DNA of 64,000 nucleotides from Bifidobacterium merycicum DSM 6492 (GTDB lineage: Bacteria; Actinomycetota; Actinomycetes; Actinomycetales; Bifidobacteriaceae). Positions 44,566 through 53,909 of the stretch are shown here, in pieces. How positions within the stretch are numbered: the stretch's first letter is position 1; every line of letters begins with the position of its first letter. Under the pieces are notes generated by a model. That model was not told where the DNA came from. It saw nothing but the letters and a program-made list of their open reading frames with translations, and ran no database searches. Both the position numbers and the translations under genes were made by a program. Where the stretch lies: assembly GCF_900129045.1 (NCBI RefSeq), contig NZ_FQTX01000003.1, forward strand, positions 248,001 to 312,000, given 5' to 3'.

Positions 44566-45015
44566 GACAACGGCATCTTCCGCGGCTTCCGGAAAGCGTT
44601 CAAGCGTCGCTTCGGCACCACCATGGCATTGACGGCGATCATCGCCTGCGTATGGGCGCTGGCCGCATTTGACCTGTGGTTCCTTTCACGGCAGTCCGGC
44701 AACACCGTATCCGTGGTATACGGCATCACCGTGGCGGTGTTCGCGATCCTCGGCATCGCACTGGCATTCGTGCTGCCGTTGACCGGCCGCAGCAAGCTCA
44801 GCATGGTCGAACAGATCAAGCAGTCGGCACGCCTGGCCGTCCTGAAACCGATGGTCGCCATCGCCGTGTTTGTGCTGGATATTCTGTCGATCGCACTGCT
44901 GGCCACCGTACCGGGCACGATCATGTGGGTACCGCTGCTGTGGGCGATGCTCGGCGTGGGCGTTTCCGCATGGCTGCAGATGCGCATGATCCGCAAAGCC
45001 TTCGCGTTGGAGTAG
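44551..45015 (+). pseudogene. 5'-truncated DUF624 (YesL-like) membrane protein
   Basis: About 150 codons read LKEGRDNGIFRGFRKAFKRRFGTTMALTAIIACVWALAAFDLWFLS and then three more hydrophobic helices. This matches the second half of DUF624/YesL proteins, which lie near sugar-uptake genes. The N-terminal two helices (about 60 residues) are absent. The join with the epimerase stump lies near 44550-44566. An open frame from 44524 exists, but its start codons belong to the antisense epimerase piece. A shortened protein could still be made. Confidence 0.65.
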
Positions 45016-45035
45016 TTCGCCACGTCGGCAGACTG

Positions 45036-45261
45036 CCCCAAACCACCGACACTCAGTCCACCCTCACCGTCAGCAGTCTGGGCTGGCCTGGGACGTATTC
45101 GACACACTCAAGGCCGTTCGACCAAGCCTACGGTCTCATACGTCCCACGCCAGCCCACCCTCCCCAAACCACCGACGGTGAAACACCCCTCAGTATCGAT
45201 AGATTGCGAAACCCCCAAACCACCGACGCTCACACACACCTCACCGTCGGCGGATTAGGGG
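45036..45261. repeat. Hairpin repeats, CCAAACCACCGACG family
   Basis: Three units of about 47 bases at 45036, 45162 and 45213 begin CCCCAAACCACCGAC and end with a loose complement (CACCGTCGGCGGATTAGGGG in the last). The last two are 51 bases apart. Between the first two lies a separate inverted repeat, 45081-45098 against 45138-45155, with one mismatch in 18. The same unit type recurs at 59217-59369. Confidence 0.7.
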
Positions 45262-45441
45262 AACGCCCGCGTTCGGCTACGCTGGCGCGGCCTGTCGTGA
45301 CCATATGCGGACGGCATCCGGAGACGGCCACGCCAGAAGACACGCAGGCGTGGCCAGATGCGGATGAGACCCAGCGACGGCTACGCCGATCACCATTCGC
45401 CTGCGACTACGGGCACGGCAGCGTAGCAAAACCACACGAAA

Positions 45442-45470
45442 CCTGTCGCACGTCGGCAACGTGCGACAGG
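45442..45470 (-). terminator. Hairpin terminator of the MFS gene
   Basis: CCTGTCGCACGT pairs with ACGTGCGACAGG (12 bp, 5-base loop), 8 bases past the MFS stop on the minus strand. Confidence 0.7.
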
Positions 45471-45477
45471 CGCCCCG

Positions 45478-46761
45478 CTATCGCGTAGCAGACCGGGCGC
45501 TCATGCGCACGAACCACGCATACAGCACGATGCCGCACGCGGCACACGCACCACAGATCATGAACATCATCCGGAACCCGCATAGGCTTGCCACATATCC
45601 CCATAGCATCGCGCCGCCGCCATACGCCACATCGCCCGAAGCGGAGAAGAACGCCGTAACCCTGCCCCGCTGCCCCGGCTCAATGCCTTGCAGCACCAGC
45701 GTGTTCATCATGGGTTGCAGATTCGCCTGCCCCGCGCCATACAACAGCGCGGCCAACAGCAATACCGCCAGGTTGTTTGCATGGGCGATCAGAAAGAACG
45801 GCACAACGACCATCACCAGACTGACCGCGATGATCACCGGCTGCGGGAATCGGATCAGCTGCGGGGAAATCACCAAGCGCACCACCACAGTGGACAGCGA
45901 TGCGACCACGAAATATGTGCCGACATTGGCGATATGCAATTCGACCGCGTATTGCGCGATGAAGGCAGTGACCCCGGCGGCCGCGCAGAACACGACGAAC
46001 ATGATCGCGCTGGGCACCACCACACTCGGCCGAAGCAGCAACGCCAACGAACCAGCGCCGCGTTGCTTTGCATCGCCGTCCGCTCCGGATGCCCCAACCG
46101 TCCCGGTCGCTTTCGCCGGATACTGGCATACATCACCACTCCCACGCACCGAAGCGACATTCAGCAACAGGCTCAGCAGCAGCGAGATCGCGGTCAACGC
46201 CACGCCGACCACGAACAGCGCGTCATAGCCGAACCGTTCCACAACCGCCAGACCGATCATCGGTCCGATGGCGCTCGGCACCACCTGCGCCAAGCTGAAA
46301 TAGCCCAGCCCAACCTGCAAGCGGCGCGGCGGAATCAGATCGGCGGCAATGGTCGAAGTGGCGGTGGTCTGCATGCCGTTGCCGATACCTTGCAGAAAAC
46401 GCAGGCAGAACAGAATCATCAGCGTACGGAACACGTTCAGCAACGTAAAATCGACGACCAGAATACCTAGGCCGATCAATAGCATGATGCGACGGCCGTA
46501 TTTGTCGATCATCACACCTGTGGGGAATCGGAAGATCAGTGCGGAAATGCCGAGGACACCGACGATTGCGCCGGATTCGGCGGTTGACCCACCCAACGAT
46601 TCCACATACAGGGGCAACGTTCCCATCTGCGTGGTGATGGCGGTGGATGCGAGCGCCGCAATCACTATCAGCAGGATGAAGTCACGGGCCCACAGTCGCT
46701 CGCTTTCGCCCTTGCACGCCCACGTCACCTGCGTTGCCGTGCTTTCCCTCGCCTCTGCCAT
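45478..46761 (-). CDS. Major facilitator superfamily transporter
   Basis: A 427-residue transporter with twelve helices and a central hydrophilic loop (about 205-240). The MFS signature after helix 2 is visible as FRFPTGVMIDKYGRRIMLLIG, close to the G-x-L-a-D-r-x-G-r-k pattern. Drug or metabolite efflux is likely; the substrate is unknown. It is the last gene of a run that encodes an amino-acid importer, an aminotransferase and a hydroxyacid dehydrogenase, so export of the pathway's end product is a reasonable inference. Confidence 0.85.
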   Translation of the reverse strand: MAEARESTATQVTWACKGESERLWARDFILLIVIAALASTAITTQMGTLPLYVESLGGSTAESGAIVGVLGISALIFRFPTGVMIDKYGRRIMLLIGLGILVVDFTLLNVFRTLMILFCLRFLQGIGNGMQTTATSTIAADLIPPRRLQVGLGYFSLAQVVPSAIGPMIGLAVVERFGYDALFVVGVALTAISLLLSLLLNVASVRGSGDVCQYPAKATGTVGASGADGDAKQRGAGSLALLLRPSVVVPSAIMFVVFCAAAGVTAFIAQYAVELHIANVGTYFVVASLSTVVVRLVISPQLIRFPQPVIIAVSLVMVVVPFFLIAHANNLAVLLLAALLYGAGQANLQPMMNTLVLQGIEPGQRGRVTAFFSASGDVAYGGGAMLWGYVASLCGFRMMFMICGACAACGIVLYAWFVRMSARSATR

Positions 46762-46868
46762 AACCGCCTCCTTGTGCTTGCATCCTTTTGCCGTTCATCT
46801 GCCAGGCATGCCTGTCAACGTCCACGCGAATCAGCAATGCCCGGCAACACCCGGCAACGCCGGCACGC

Positions 46869-47621
46869 CTAAGGGCAGGCGATGTCGAAATTCCCAAGAA
46901 AATCGCAGGTTCGTTCATGCTTCGGATGGTCGAACACTTCGGCGGGTGTGCCGTCTTCCACCACTACGCCGTCCGCCATGAAGACGACCCTGTCCGCCAC
47001 TTCGCGTGCGAACTGCATCTCGTGAGTCACCACGATCATGGTCTGGCCACTATCGGCCACCTGGCGCATCACGGCCAGTACGTCACCAACGAGCTCGGGG
47101 TCGAGCGCCGAAGTCGGTTCGTCGAACAGCAGCAGGTCGGGCGATAACGCCATTGCGCGGGCGATACCCACACGCTGCTGCTGGCCGCCCGACAGCTGCG
47201 ACGGGTAGTAGCCGGCGCGTTCCAGCATGCCCACACGTTCCAGCATGTCGGTGGCGATATCACACGCCTTCGTTTTCGACATCTTGCGCGGCCCTGTCAG
47301 GCCTTCCATCACGTTCTGCAGTACGGTCATATGCTGGAACAGCTCGTAGGTCTGGAACACCATGGCCGTGTGCATGGCCACTTCCCTGCGGGTGTTGCTG
47401 CCGATATGACCGAAGTCGCAGCGTATCTTCTCCCCCAGCGCGTAGGTGCCCTCATCCGGCTGTTCCAGCAGGTTCAGGCATCGTAGGAACGTGGTTTTGC
47501 CTGAGCCGCTGGGCCCGATGATGCACACCACTTCCCCCTTGTCTACGGCCAGCGACACTCCTTTGAGAATCTCGTTGTTGCCAAAACGCTTTGTGAGTCC
47601 TTCGACCTGTACCTGCAGCAT
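46869..47621 (-). CDS. Polar amino-acid ABC transporter ATP-binding protein (second)
   Basis: A 250-residue ATPase of the GlnQ/HisP class. Walker [24 protein letters not shown], signature [15 protein letters not shown] and Walker [18 protein letters not shown] are all intact. The Q-loop reads [10 protein letters not shown] rather than the more common FQQFNLF. It is paralogous to the ATPase encoded at 50104. Having two ATPase and two permease genes with one binding protein suggests either a hetero-dimeric importer or two related importers from one operon. Confidence 0.88.
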   Translation of the reverse strand: MLQVQVEGLTKRFGNNEILKGVSLAVDKGEVVCIIGPSGSGKTTFLRCLNLLEQPDEGTYALGEKIRCDFGHIGSNTRREVAMHTAMVFQTYELFQHMTVLQNVMEGLTGPRKMSKTKACDIATDMLERVGMLERAGYYPSQLSGGQQQRVGIARAMALSPDLLLFDEPTSALDPELVGDVLAVMRQVADSGQTMIVVTHEMQFAREVADRVVFMADGVVVEDGTPAEVFDHPKHERTCDFLGNFDIACP

Positions 47622-47644
47622 GATGCTCTCCTTTCACATGCGCG

Positions 47645-48613
47645 TCACATCACCAGATTGTTCGATGTTCCATTGAGAATGACGTTTCTTGCGTTGTCCA
47701 ACGCGGTTTGTGCGATTTCGTCCACTGCGCGCTGCGTGTAGTAGGCGATATGCGGGGTGACGATGACGTTGGGGTATTCCGATAGTTCCTTGTAGTACGG
47801 GTTCGTGGACCAGCCACACGACATGTATTGTTCTTCGTCTTCCAGTGTGTCGAGTGCCGCACCACCGACATGGCCGCTTTTCAACGCGTCGACCAGCGCT
47901 TCCGTATCGACGATTCCACCTCGCGCGGTGTTGACCAAGCAACTGTTCGGCTTCATGGAGGCGAATGCGGCGGCGTCGAACATGTGCTCGGTTTGCGGCG
48001 TCAACGGCACGTGAATGGAAATCACATCCGAACGTTCCAGCAGTTCCTGGAATCCCACGTATTCCACACGACCGACCAAGCGCGCGTTTTCACTGAAACT
48101 GTAGGCGATCACATGCCCGCCAAGAGCCAGCACGCCTTCGGCGACCACGGTGCCGATACGCCCGGTACCGATGATGCCTACGGTCACGTCGGCGAGTTCG
48201 CGCCCGATCATGGCTCGGCTCTCGTCGGTGTCTTTTTCCACTGCCGGAATGCCGCGCAACAGTTCAAGAATCGACATCAGGGCGAAATGCCCTACCGAAG
48301 TCGGGCTGTATGCCGGAACGTTCGTCACATGGAACCCGTATTTTTCCGCCCATTCGCGGTTCAGCCCGTCGATGCCCGTGGCGGTGATCGACAGCTGCCT
48401 GATGCCGTAGTCATGCAAGGTGCGATACATCGATTCGCTGTCCTTCATGCCATTGCTCAGGTATGTGCAGATGCCGTCGTAGTCTCGGGCGAGTTCGATA
48501 TTGTCTTCGGTCAGCCCCTCATGCACGCAGGTGACCGGGGTATCGTGTTGCTTGGCCCAGCGTTCGATGGCTGGTTCGGCCATGGGATTGGCGCCAAAAT
48601 AGATCAGTTTCAT
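47645..48613 (-). CDS. D-isomer-specific 2-hydroxyacid dehydrogenase
   Basis: A 322-residue NAD-dependent enzyme of the D-lactate/D-hydroxyisocaproate dehydrogenase class. The Rossmann motif GIIGTGRIGTVVAEGV is near 150, the catalytic Arg in NTARGGIVDTEAL near 235, the Glu in DTLEDEEQYM and the His in TPHIAYYT near 295. It reduces 2-oxo acids to D-2-hydroxy acids. Next to an aminotransferase and an amino-acid importer, its likely substrates are 2-oxo acids from imported amino acids. ATG 48613 with AAGGAACTTGTG is preferred over GTG 48616. Confidence 0.88.
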   Translation of the reverse strand: MKLIYFGANPMAEPAIERWAKQHDTPVTCVHEGLTEDNIELARDYDGICTYLSNGMKDSESMYRTLHDYGIRQLSITATGIDGLNREWAEKYGFHVTNVPAYSPTSVGHFALMSILELLRGIPAVEKDTDESRAMIGRELADVTVGIIGTGRIGTVVAEGVLALGGHVIAYSFSENARLVGRVEYVGFQELLERSDVISIHVPLTPQTEHMFDAAAFASMKPNSCLVNTARGGIVDTEALVDALKSGHVGGAALDTLEDEEQYMSCGWSTNPYYKELSEYPNVIVTPHIAYYTQRAVDEIAQTALDNARNVILNGTSNNLVM

Positions 48614-48686
48614 CACAAGTTCCTTCCCTTATGCTTCCGTCTGGTTGATTGCGGGTTGTCGGCGAATACGGCTGCACGCCGTGCGG

Positions 48687-49982
48687 CTACTGTACGATCG
48701 CCGTGGCCGCCGGTTCGAGCCGTGCGGAGGCGAGGCTGAGCTCCTTGTAGTTTTCCGGGTCGAAAGCACCATCCGTGTCGGCACCAATGCGGCTTTCTTC
48801 AAGCACTTCGCCGATTATCGCAATGCCTTCGGCAATCTCGCTCAACGACGGTCGGGTGAAGTTCAGACGGAAGTCATGCTCGTAGCCTTCCCCGGTCACG
48901 CTCATGATGTCGCCGGGAATCACCGCCACATGGCGTGCGGACAGCAGATCGTAGAACCGTTCGGGGTCGATGTCGTCCGCCATATGGCATCCGATGAAAT
49001 AGCCGCCGGTCGGACGAATGTAGCGCAGAGTGGTCGAAGGAATCTTGTCCAACGCGTCGATCATCGCCTTGGCCTTGCCGCGATACAGCTTCTTAAGGTA
49101 TTCCACGTGGCTTTGGAAGTCGTAATTCTCGATGAATTCGGCGAGCAGTACCTGCCAGTAGTAGTTCGAATGGGAGTCGACTACCTGCTTGGCCACGATG
49201 AGTTTGCGCATCAGCTCGCCGGAGGCCATAACGAATCCGAGTCGGGTGCTTGGGGCGAGCACCTTGGAGAACGAGCCGGAGTAGATGACTCTGCCATCCG
49301 TATCCATGGACTTGATCTTCGCAATCGGCTCGCCGGTGTACAGCAATTCGCCGTATGGGTCGTCTTCGAAGATCAGCACATCGTACTTCTGCGCGATCTC
49401 GTACAAGGCCTTGCGTTTGTCCAACGACATCGACGTGCCGAGCGGATTCTGGAACGTCGGGATCACGTAGATCATCTTCACGTTCGGCGTGGTCTGCAGA
49501 ATATGTTCCAAGGCGTCCAGATCCATGGATTCCTGATCGAGATCCATCGGCACCGGCAGAGCGGTCACGCCGTAGCTTTGCACCGCTTTGACAGCACCGG
49601 AAAAGGTCTGATCCTCGCACAGCACCACGTCGCCTTCGTTGCACAGCACCTTGACCGCAAGATCCATGCCCTGCGTGGAACCGGAGACGATCATCACATC
49701 GTCATCGGATTCGATGCCGCTGTATTGCGCCAAGCGCTTCTTGATGAGCTCGCGCAACGGGGCGTAGCCTTCGGTGGGCGAATACTGCAGGAACGTGTCG
49801 GGCGGGTATTCGTCGTACATTTTGGCGGAGATCGTGCGCAGCGTGTCCATGGGGAACGCGTCGGTGGAGGGGTAGCCGTAGGCAAAGGAGATCACTTCTC
49901 CCTTATCGTTGACTTTTTTCGCGTTGTCACGCAGTTTCGAGGAGGTGAGGTGTGCCACACGGTTGGCGAATGAGTATTGCAT
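48687..49982 (-). CDS. PLP-dependent aminotransferase (2-aminoadipate/aromatic type)
   Basis: A 431-residue fold-type I aminotransferase of the group that includes LysN and MocR C-terminal domains, but without a GntR DNA-binding part. It has FAYGYPSTDAFP at the start, SGSTQGMDLAVKVL, YVIPTFQNPLGTSMS, FEDDPYGELLY and the PLP lysine in SGSFSKVLAPSTRLGFV. Such enzymes often act on aromatic or branched amino acids and 2-aminoadipate. It lies between the ABC importer genes and a D-hydroxyacid dehydrogenase gene, suggesting transamination followed by reduction. The ATG at 49982 follows GGAAAGAAG. Confidence 0.87.
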   Translation of the reverse strand: MQYSFANRVAHLTSSKLRDNAKKVNDKGEVISFAYGYPSTDAFPMDTLRTISAKMYDEYPPDTFLQYSPTEGYAPLRELIKKRLAQYSGIESDDDVMIVSGSTQGMDLAVKVLCNEGDVVLCEDQTFSGAVKAVQSYGVTALPVPMDLDQESMDLDALEHILQTTPNVKMIYVIPTFQNPLGTSMSLDKRKALYEIAQKYDVLIFEDDPYGELLYTGEPIAKIKSMDTDGRVIYSGSFSKVLAPSTRLGFVMASGELMRKLIVAKQVVDSHSNYYWQVLLAEFIENYDFQSHVEYLKKLYRGKAKAMIDALDKIPSTTLRYIRPTGGYFIGCHMADDIDPERFYDLLSARHVAVIPGDIMSVTGEGYEHDFRLNFTRPSLSEIAEGIAIIGEVLEESRIGADTDGAFDPENYKELSLASARLEPAATAIVQ

Positions 49983-50103
49983 AATGCCGCTTCTTTCCAT
50001 GTTCGGGCGGATTCGGTTAGACGGATCCGTTGATACGAATGTGTTCGGTTTGGTTCATACGGGTTCGGGCCATCAGGTTGCCCAACTGCCTCAGCGGATG
50101 AAT

Positions 50104-50850
50104 TCAGGCCGAAAGCTGGCTGGTGAATCTGGAGAGGAAATCCCTGGTGCGTTGTTCTTTGGGGTGTTCGAATATTTCCTGTGGCGTGCCTTGCTCAAGC
50201 ACCACGCCTTTGTCCATGAACACCACACGGTCGGCGATTTCGTAGGCGAATTTCATCTCGTGGGTCACCAGAATCATGGTTGCGCCATCGTTCGCGATTG
50301 TGCGCAGCAGTTCGAGCACCTGGCCGACCAGTTCCGGATCGAGTGCCGAGGTCGGCTCGTCGAACAGCGTGATCTTCGGATCCAGGGCAAGCGCCCTGGC
50401 GATGCCGATACGCTGCTGCTGGCCGCCTGACAGTTGGCTTGGGTAGAAGTCCTTGCGTTCGGCGAGACCGACCTTGTCGACCAGTTCGCCAGCGAGCGCA
50501 TACGCTTCTTCCTTGGTTTTCTTACCGGTGGCGATGGCCGGCATGGCCACGTTTTCCAACGCGGTTTTGTTGTTGAACAGCGCATAGTTCTGGAACACCA
50601 TGGCCGTTTGGCGCTGGTAGGCGATGATGTCGCGCTTCTTGGCGGTTTTCGCGTCGATATGCGTGCCGTTCAGGTCGATGGTGCCTTCGTCTGCGTGTTC
50701 CAGGAAGTTCAGACATCGCAGGAATGTGGTTTTGCCCGAGCCGCTGGAGCCGAGGATGACGATCACTTCGCCGTCGTTCACGTCCATGTCGACTCCGTTG
50801 AGCACCTGTTGCTTGCCGAAGCGTTTGCGGATTCCACGAATCTTCATCAT
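50104..50850 (-). CDS. Polar amino-acid ABC transporter ATP-binding protein (first)
   Basis: A 248-residue GlnQ-type ATPase: Walker [24 protein letters not shown], signature [15 protein letters not shown], Walker [19 protein letters not shown]-loop FQNYALFNNK. It overlaps the permease gene upstream by 4 bases and begins MMKIRGIRKRFGKQQVL after GGGAGGGCGG. It should power import through the two permeases of this cluster. Confidence 0.9.
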   Translation of the reverse strand: MMKIRGIRKRFGKQQVLNGVDMDVNDGEVIVILGSSGSGKTTFLRCLNFLEHADEGTIDLNGTHIDAKTAKKRDIIAYQRQTAMVFQNYALFNNKTALENVAMPAIATGKKTKEEAYALAGELVDKVGLAERKDFYPSQLSGGQQQRIGIARALALDPKITLFDEPTSALDPELVGQVLELLRTIANDGATMILVTHEMKFAYEIADRVVFMDKGVVLEQGTPQEIFEHPKEQRTRDFLSRFTSQLSA

Positions 50851-51557
50851 TGTGCCGCCCTCCCCAATCTGCTGGTGAGTCTGTGTTCTACGAGTCCTGT
50901 GCCTTTTTCGATGCAGACGACCACTACCCAGTAGATGAGTGCTACGCCCACGTAGGCTTCCAAGAACGAGTAGCTTTGCTGCCCGGAAATGGTTGCTGCG
51001 GAGAAGATGTCGACCACGCCGACCATGGAGCATAATGCCGAGGCTTTGATCAGGTTGATCAGTAGATTGCCCAATACCGGCAAGGCTACGGGAACGGCTT
51101 CCGGCAAAAGCACTCTGCGAATGGTCTGACCGCGGGTCATGCCGATGGATTGCGCCGCATCGAGTTGACCTTTGCGGATGGAGGCGAATGCGCCTCGGAA
51201 GATTTCGCTGGCGTTGACGATTGCCATAATGCCCAGGCCTACGATGGCGATCCAGATGGTGTTGACGTTCTTGAATCGGATGGACCAGTGCAGTGATTGC
51301 GCGATCGGGTCGAAGGCGGTGGAGCAGAACAGGTACATGGCCAGCAGGATCAGCACGATCGGAATGCCTTTGAACAGGGTGACGATGGCTTGAAGCACCG
51401 GGGCGATCACCTTGGCCTGGTAGTAGCGAAGCAGCGCGATGGCCAGGCCGAACACTATGCCGATGGCGAGCGCGACAAGCGGAATCAGCAGTGTGATACC
51501 GAGATAGTGGATGGAATACAGAATGGATTTGACCATCGCATCAATGTTGAACTGCAT
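50847..51557 (-). CDS. Polar amino-acid ABC transporter permease (HisMQ type)
   Basis: A 236-residue permease with five helices. The coupling loop that contacts the ATPase is seen as NASEIFRGAFASIRKGQLDAAQSIGMTRGQTIRRVLLPEA, typical of His/Glu/Gln-type importers. It lies 13 bases after the binding-protein gene and overlaps the ATPase gene. Together with the permease at 52616 it could form a heterodimeric channel. Confidence 0.9.
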   Translation of the reverse strand: MQFNIDAMVKSILYSIHYLGITLLIPLVALAIGIVFGLAIALLRYYQAKVIAPVLQAIVTLFKGIPIVLILLAMYLFCSTAFDPIAQSLHWSIRFKNVNTIWIAIVGLGIMAIVNASEIFRGAFASIRKGQLDAAQSIGMTRGQTIRRVLLPEAVPVALPVLGNLLINLIKASALCSMVGVVDIFSAATISGQQSYSFLEAYVGVALIYWVVVVCIEKGTGLVEHRLTSRLGRAAQ

Positions 51558-51570
51558 GATGTCACCTCGC

Positions 51571-52410
51571 TCAGTCCTCCGGCACGTAGTCGGCGCCGTA
51601 ATACTGTTCGGACAGCTTCTTGAAGGTGCCGTCCTTCTTCAGGTCTGCCATGGCCTTGTTGACCCGGTCGATCAGGTTCTTGTCGTCGGACTTGTTGAAC
51701 AGGATGTATGAGGATGACTTGTTGACGGCCTTGTCGCTGCCTTTGAGCCCCTTGTGGAAGGCGTTGTTCCACAGGTCAAGCGAATACTGCGGGGCGAGCG
51801 TGGCATCGTAGGATCCGGATGTCAGGCCCTGCACGATCTGCTCGTTGCTGTAGGTGCCGTATACGAGCTTGAAAGCATCAGGGTGCTCCTTCAGGTAGCT
51901 TTCGGCCATAGCCGCCTGGTTGGTGGCGGTGGTGACGTATATCTTCTTGCCTTTCAGCTCGTCAAAGCTCTGGTAGACCTTGCCGTTGGAGGGGTCGGAG
52001 ATGATCAGCGTATCCCACTTGGTCAGCCCCACCGTGCCGTAGGTGAACTTGGCTTTGCGTTCGGCGTTGTTTTCGTATTCGTATGTGGCGATCTGCGCTT
52101 TGCCGCTGCTCAGGTTGGAGAGCGTGGTGGGGAAGTCGCTGCCCTCGAACGTGAACTTGTAGTATTTGGAAAGTTTCTGCTCCACGGCCTTCATGATGGC
52201 GATGTCGTAGCCGTCGAATTCGCCATCCTCGTTCATCGAGCAGAACGGCTTGCCGTCGTTGCCGGTGGCGATGGTGATTTCCTGCTGGCTGCCGCTGGCC
52301 GGGTCCGATCCTGAGGCGGAGGAGCTGCCGCCGCATGCGCTCAGCGATCCGAGCGAGAATACGGTGACGAGGATGGCTGCGGACATGGTGGTGAAACGTG
52401 TGGTCTTCAT
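51571..52410 (-). CDS. Amino-acid ABC transporter substrate-binding lipoprotein
   Basis: A 279-residue SBP_bac_3 family protein. The lipobox LGSLSAC gives Cys26. The family start follows as ITIATGNDGKPFCSMNEDGEFDGYDIAIMKAVEQKL. The later part (NLSSGKAQIATYEYENNAERKAKFTYG, GLTSGSYDATLAPQYSLDLW) replaces the usual Arg-rich ligand contacts of Glu/Arg binders, so an uncharged or aromatic ligand is possible. It is the only binding protein of the cluster. A 200-base gap separates it from the upstream permease gene. Confidence 0.88.
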   Translation of the reverse strand: MKTTRFTTMSAAILVTVFSLGSLSACGGSSSASGSDPASGSQQEITIATGNDGKPFCSMNEDGEFDGYDIAIMKAVEQKLSKYYKFTFEGSDFPTTLSNLSSGKAQIATYEYENNAERKAKFTYGTVGLTKWDTLIISDPSNGKVYQSFDELKGKKIYVTTATNQAAMAESYLKEHPDAFKLVYGTYSNEQIVQGLTSGSYDATLAPQYSLDLWNNAFHKGLKGSDKAVNKSSSYILFNKSDDKNLIDRVNKAMADLKKDGTFKKLSEQYYGADYVPED

Positions 52411-52615
52411 GATGTTCTCCTTGTTCTCTGATGCTTGTCTTCTTGGTTTTCCCTATAGGCTTTTGCCGATTGCGTTGCGCCATTCGCCCTGGTGCATTCG
52501 CTGTGTTCGGGGCGTATCTGGGGCGTTGAGGGCGCGTTCGCCCAGGCCCTGCGACGGCCTGAAGGCATAAGGGCAGTGCGATTGGAGGAATGCGGTGATT
52601 ACCGGTTTGCCGAAA

Positions 52616-53431
52616 TTAGCGTGATTCGCCGTGTACAACGACGCTGGCCGTGGCCGGAACCGGCTGGGCGATGGCAGGCACGGAAGCCTTGCTCTTAAAA
52701 CGGATAAGCTGCGGCATACGAAGCTTCGGCAGGGTGATGGTGTGCTTTGCAGTAAAGCTCATCTGCGCCTCGATCGCCGCAAAGATGCGCTCCAGGATGA
52801 AGCTGAGCACAATGAACAGCAACGCGGCTCCCGTATATGCCTCCATGGTGTGGAAGGTGTATGCGCCGAGCGCTTTGGCACGACCCACCACATCCACCAC
52901 GCCAATAGTGAATGCCAGCGAGGTGTCTTGCAGTAGAGCGATTGTCGTAGTGCCGAATGATGGCATGGCTATGCGAATCATCTGCGGCATGATCACTTTG
53001 CCGTAGGTCTGTGCTTTGGTCAAGCCACAGGCCGCGCACGCATCGAATTGATGCCGGGGAATGCTTTCAATGGAAGCCCTGATGGTTTCCGACTGGAATG
53101 CGGCGGTGTTCAGACCGTATGCAATATAGATGAAAAACACTTTATTCCATTGGGAAATATCCAATGAAAAAAGCGATTTAAGAAGAATAGGGACTCCGTA
53201 ATACACAATATAAAGCTGAACAAGAATCGGAGTTCCACGAACGAAAGAAACAAAAACCGCACAGATTTGACTTAAGACAACGGTTTTTTCAATTCTGATG
53301 AAGGCGATGAGGCTTCCGAGAATCAAACCTGCAATCGTTGCAATTCCAACGATTGCTAAGGTTACTGGAAGTACCGCTATGAGTTTTGGAAGATATTTTC
53401 CTACTAAAGACCAATTAAAATAGTCGGACAT
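52616..53431 (-). CDS. Polar amino-acid ABC transporter permease, compositionally chimeric
   Basis: A 271-residue HisMQ-type permease with five helices and the ATPase-contact loop ETIRASIESIPRHQFDACAACGLTKAQTYGKVIMPQM. A C-terminal tail of about 45 residues (KAKHTITLPKLRMPQ...) is added after the last helix. The first half of the gene (about 53115-53431) and the DNA upstream to about 53670 are clearly AT-rich, with A/T-ending codons such as AAA and ATT. The second half has the GC-rich style of the neighbours. This looks like a recombinant join. The ATG at 53431 follows AAGGAGAACATCCG. Confidence 0.85.
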   Translation of the reverse strand: MSDYFNWSLVGKYLPKLIAVLPVTLAIVGIATIAGLILGSLIAFIRIEKTVVLSQICAVFVSFVRGTPILVQLYIVYYGVPILLKSLFSLDISQWNKVFFIYIAYGLNTAAFQSETIRASIESIPRHQFDACAACGLTKAQTYGKVIMPQMIRIAMPSFGTTTIALLQDTSLAFTIGVVDVVGRAKALGAYTFHTMEAYTGAALLFIVLSFILERIFAAIEAQMSFTAKHTITLPKLRMPQLIRFKSKASVPAIAQPVPATASVVVHGESR

Positions 53432-53909
53432 CGGATGTTCTCCTTCCACTGCTACAGACAGGCGGTCTGACGCATTTGATCAAGGCGAGTACGCGAAGAT
53501 CGTTTTTTTCGTGATGTGCAGAAAGCAATTTCCCAATCCTTTCAGAAGAATGAGATGTGGATTGATGAAGAAGTTGGTTTTAAACCTAAGGATAAAAAAT
53601 TTCGCATAACCATCAATAAAGTTACGAAAAAGAATCGCATTTGCCTTCGCGATAACATAACCGTAACGATTCAGGCGTCCCATTCATGCGGTCGCATCCA
53701 CGTCATTTCGACACATCATTTCGACACGTCACTTCAACACGTCAAGACGGCAATCACCGCACGCGGCACCGTCAATCCCCGTTCGCTCCCCGCCCCCGCA
53801 TCGGGACGACAGGCACTTGACAAACCGACCGGCCCCGCATGACATGGCTACGGGTACACTGGTGAAGGCTATTTCTTGCTCGTAGAACACAAAGGACGGC
53901 AGCACAATA
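53432..53909. other. AT-rich intergenic region between importer operon and prs
   Basis: About 480 bases without a convincing gene. From about 53500 to 53670 it is strongly AT-rich, unlike the rest of the window, and continues the atypical composition of the permease 5' half. It should contain the importer promoter on the minus strand and the prs promoter on the plus strand. Near 53718 short repeats of CATTTCGACAC and CACTTCAACACGTC are seen. Confidence 0.5.

Noticed and set aside
45290..45420. Small gene between the DUF624 remnant and the MFS gene
   Set aside because: Open frames here are short, lack ribosome sites and overlap imperfect inverted repeats.
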